Shown in pieces: positions 4,844-6,776 of a DNA stretch of 6,776 bases. A program made the translations under genes and the position numbers. The DNA is from PALSA-607 sp036510735 (GTDB lineage: Bacteria; Actinomycetota; Actinomycetes; Acidothermales; Acidothermaceae): contig DATCDK010000076.1 in assembly GCA_036510735.1 (NCBI GenBank), forward strand, positions 1 to 6,776, written 5' to 3'. The stretch's first letter is position 1. Every line of letters begins with the position of its first letter. The notes under the pieces were generated by a model. The model saw nothing but the letters and a program-made list of their open reading frames with translations, had not been told where the DNA came from and made no database searches.

Positions 4844-6776
4844 TCAGTGATTCTCGGGATCGCACAGGTAGTCGTAGATGCCGCGAAACGCAGCGTCCCA
4901 ACTGCCGTGGCGAGCAGCAATGTCGGCAACGGCGTTGCCTGCCAACCTGCGACGCAGCTCGGGGTCGACGACCATGCGCTCCATCGCGTCAACGAGACCT
5001 GGCACTGTGCGACGCGCAAGTAGCGAGTTCTCGCCGTCCTTGAGAATCCAATGACCCCAAGAATTGTCGAACGCGACAACCGGCACACCGCATGCCATCA
5101 GTTCGAGCGGCAGATACGACGGGTGCTTCGAGACTGTGAGGGCGAGGCCGACGTCGCAGTGCCGGTAGAGCTCACCGGTTGCCTTGTACGGGAGGAGCCC
5201 CAGCTGCTTGATCGCGTCGGCAGCGTCAGGATCGGTCGCCCAAGAGCCGGCCGTAACGATGCGGACGCCGTCGCCGAGCCGTTCCTTCAACTCTCGGAGC
5301 GCAAGGGATGCGAGCTCCCAGCAGTTGCGCCAGTGGCCTGGCCGCGCATAGACGAACACCGTGGTTGGCGCGTCGTCGGAGCGGAACGGCCGGTCGTGGG
5401 CGTGGAACACCGAAGGATCGATCGCGGGCATGAAGCTCATGCCCTTGCCGCCGTACTCGTCGGCGTAGATCTGTCGCAGGTTCTCGGTGTTGCACAGCGC
5501 ATAGAGACCGAGTCGGTAGGTCTCCTCGGCCAACGCGTATGACGTGCTCGCCGGGTAGAACATCGGTTCGAAGTCTTGTACCAGGTAGAACTTGCGCCTC
5601 GTGTTCTGCGCCCGCGCGACGGCGTATGCCGTGAGCCAAAGCGTCGCGATCGACGCATCGGCCGGCGGCACGAGTTCGAGACTCGCGCTGTCGGGTCCGT
5701 CGAAGAAGCTGATCTCGCTGTCGGCGAGGGACGGGAACGCAGCGGTAATCGCTGACCGCACGAAGAAGTCGGGCCCGCTCCCCCAGACCACAAAACGGTT
5801 CTGCACGCCGTGGTTACGGTGCAAGTAATCCGCGAGCCTCAACGCGGTGTTGATGCCGCCGTAGAACGGGGAGTCGATGTCGGGGATGAACCAGTTGATC
5901 GTCTTGACGTCGAGGTGTGCGGCGTTGGTCGCGTGCAGATTGGCGATCGCGGCGACGTCGACGTCACTGACCCGGCAGGTGTCGGCGAGCATCGTCGACT
6001 CGGCGGCATCACTGCGCTGCCGGAACACCTGGAAATCGCGTCCCAGCGGGCCAGCCAACCTGCTCGCAGGGGTCGGCTCTTGGAGACCGCGCAGTTTCGG
6101 CTTGCGGCTCGACAGCGACAGATTCGGTGAAAAGTACGGATCGCCATTGCCGAACAGCCACGGGTTGTATCGCCAGTAGCTGGCGAAGAAGTCCTCGGTC
6201 GGGATCGCCGAGCCACGGGTTGCCGACTCGAGGTGTCGCACACCACCGAACGGTGAGCACACGTTGCGCAGCCCGAGCTGCGTGGTGTCGAGGCCGATGG
6301 CGACGTCACTGCCGCACAGGATGAACCGCTCGTCGAAACCACCGACGCGGTCGAACGTTTCTCGCCGAATCGCCAGGCATGCACCGGTGACCGCGAGCAC
6401 GTTGCGATACCAGTCAGTCGGGCCCATCAACGAATCGGAACCTGGCTCCATGCCCTCGAAGACGTGGTCGGCGAATCCGCCCATGCCGAGGATCACGCCA
6501 GCGTGCTGGATCTTGCCGTCCGCACGGGTGAGCTGAAGGCCTGCGACGCCGATCTCCGGCCGCGACGCCCAGCCGACAATCTCGTGCAGCCACGACGGGT
6601 CGGGCAACTCGATGTCGTCGTTAAGGAAGACGAGCACCTCACCGCGTGCACCGGCCGCGGCTTCGTTGTTGACCCGCGAGTAGTTGAACGGAGTCTCGGT
6701 CCACCATTGGACATTCAGATCGAGACCGGTCGAGTGCTCCGCGTACCAAGCGTCGTTGGCTTCGGACTGGCCGCCG
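4844..6776 (-). CDS. GT2 plus WsaF-like rhamnosyltransferase fusion (N-terminal end outside window)
   Basis: The frame is open from the right edge (first whole codon 6775-6773) to TGA 4846-4844, 643 visible residues; the start is missing. Visible residues 1 to about 185 are the back part of a GT2 (GT-A) domain: NYSRVNNEAAAGARGEVLVFLNDDIELP with the metal-binding NDD at 52-54, then KIQHAGVILG, VTGACLAIRRETFDRVGGFDERF and GSDVAIGL. A linker leads to a WsaF-like GT-B half from about 290: INWFIPDIDSPFYGGINTALRLADYL, YLVQDFEPMFYP, a Y-ARPGHWRNCWELA segment, and HPSYLPLELMACGVPVVAF with Glu558 in the donor site. WsaF transfers rhamnose in S-layer glycan synthesis, so rhamnosyl transfer is likely here but not proven. 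Two catalytic domains suggest sequential addition of two sugars. It is first of the two visible operon genes. An internal GTG at 6637 is not the start, because motifs lie upstream of it. Confidence 0.9.
   Translation of the reverse strand, partial: GGQSEANDAWYAEHSTGLDLNVQWWTETPFNYSRVNNEAAAGARGEVLVFLNDDIELPDPSWLHEIVGWASRPEIGVAGLQLTRADGKIQHAGVILGMGGFADHVFEGMEPGSDSLMGPTDWYRNVLAVTGACLAIRRETFDRVGGFDERFILCGSDVAIGLDTTQLGLRNVCSPFGGVRHLESATRGSAIPTEDFFASYWRYNPWLFGNGDPYFSPNLSLSSRKPKLRGLQEPTPASRLAGPLGRDFQVFRQRSDAAESTMLADTCRVSDVDVAAIANLHATNAAHLDVKTINWFIPDIDSPFYGGINTALRLADYLHRNHGVQNRFVVWGSGPDFFVRSAITAAFPSLADSEISFFDGPDSASLELVPPADASIATLWLTAYAVARAQNTRRKFYLVQDFEPMFYPASTSYALAEETYRLGLYALCNTENLRQIYADEYGGKGMSFMPAIDPSVFHAHDRPFRSDDAPTTVFVYARPGHWRNCWELASLALRELKERLGDGVRIVTAGSWATDPDAADAIKQLGLLPYKATGELYRHCDVGLALTVSKHPSYLPLELMACGVPVVAFDNSWGHWILKDGENSLLARRTVPGLVDAMERMVVDPELRRRLAGNAVADIAARHGSWDAAFRGIYDYLCDPENH

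Overview
The window looks like chromosome from a high-GC Gram-positive-type bacterium, most likely an actinomycetote. The grounds are the GC-rich third codon positions, GTG starts, and the family flavour of the proteins. I cannot name the genus from sequence alone; an Acidimicrobiia-like lineage is only a guess. Coding density is high, and every substantial intergenic gap is occupied by repeats.

Left edge to about 1.3 kb (minus strand): the amino-terminal 425 codons of a secreted SpoIID/LytB-domain cell-wall protein, whose end lies beyond base 1. Its conserved blocks appear in a circularly permuted order compared with Bacillus SpoIID. About 1.28-1.59 kb: a divergent intergenic region with a leader hairpin, one copy of a dispersed palindromic repeat, a 26-bp tandem duplication, and a set of GTGGCA boxes around the start of the next gene.

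About 1.59-2.2 kb (plus strand): a two-gene type II toxin-antitoxin operon, an AbrB/SpoVT-type antitoxin followed by a VapC-like PIN ribonuclease, overlapping by ATGA. About 2.3-3.2 kb (minus strand, convergent): an AbiEi-like winged-helix protein fused to a Vsr-like (DUF559-type) nuclease-fold domain. About 3.22-3.52 kb: no gene; two tandem hairpin modules and a GC-rich minisatellite.

About 3.5 kb to the right edge (minus strand): two glycosyltransferase genes in what looks like one operon. Transcribed first is a protein whose start lies beyond base 6776; it joins a GT2 (GT-A) domain to a WsaF-like (GT-B) rhamnosyltransferase domain. A GT4-type transferase follows after about 14 bases. They probably build a rhamnose-containing cell-surface glycan.

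The most unusual signal is a family of four directional palindromes of 42-46 bases. They all share the orientation and a YTCTTG loop, and they bracket the toxin-antitoxin pair and the nuclease gene. Paired substitutions in the stem of the two tandem copies suggest that the fold itself is maintained.
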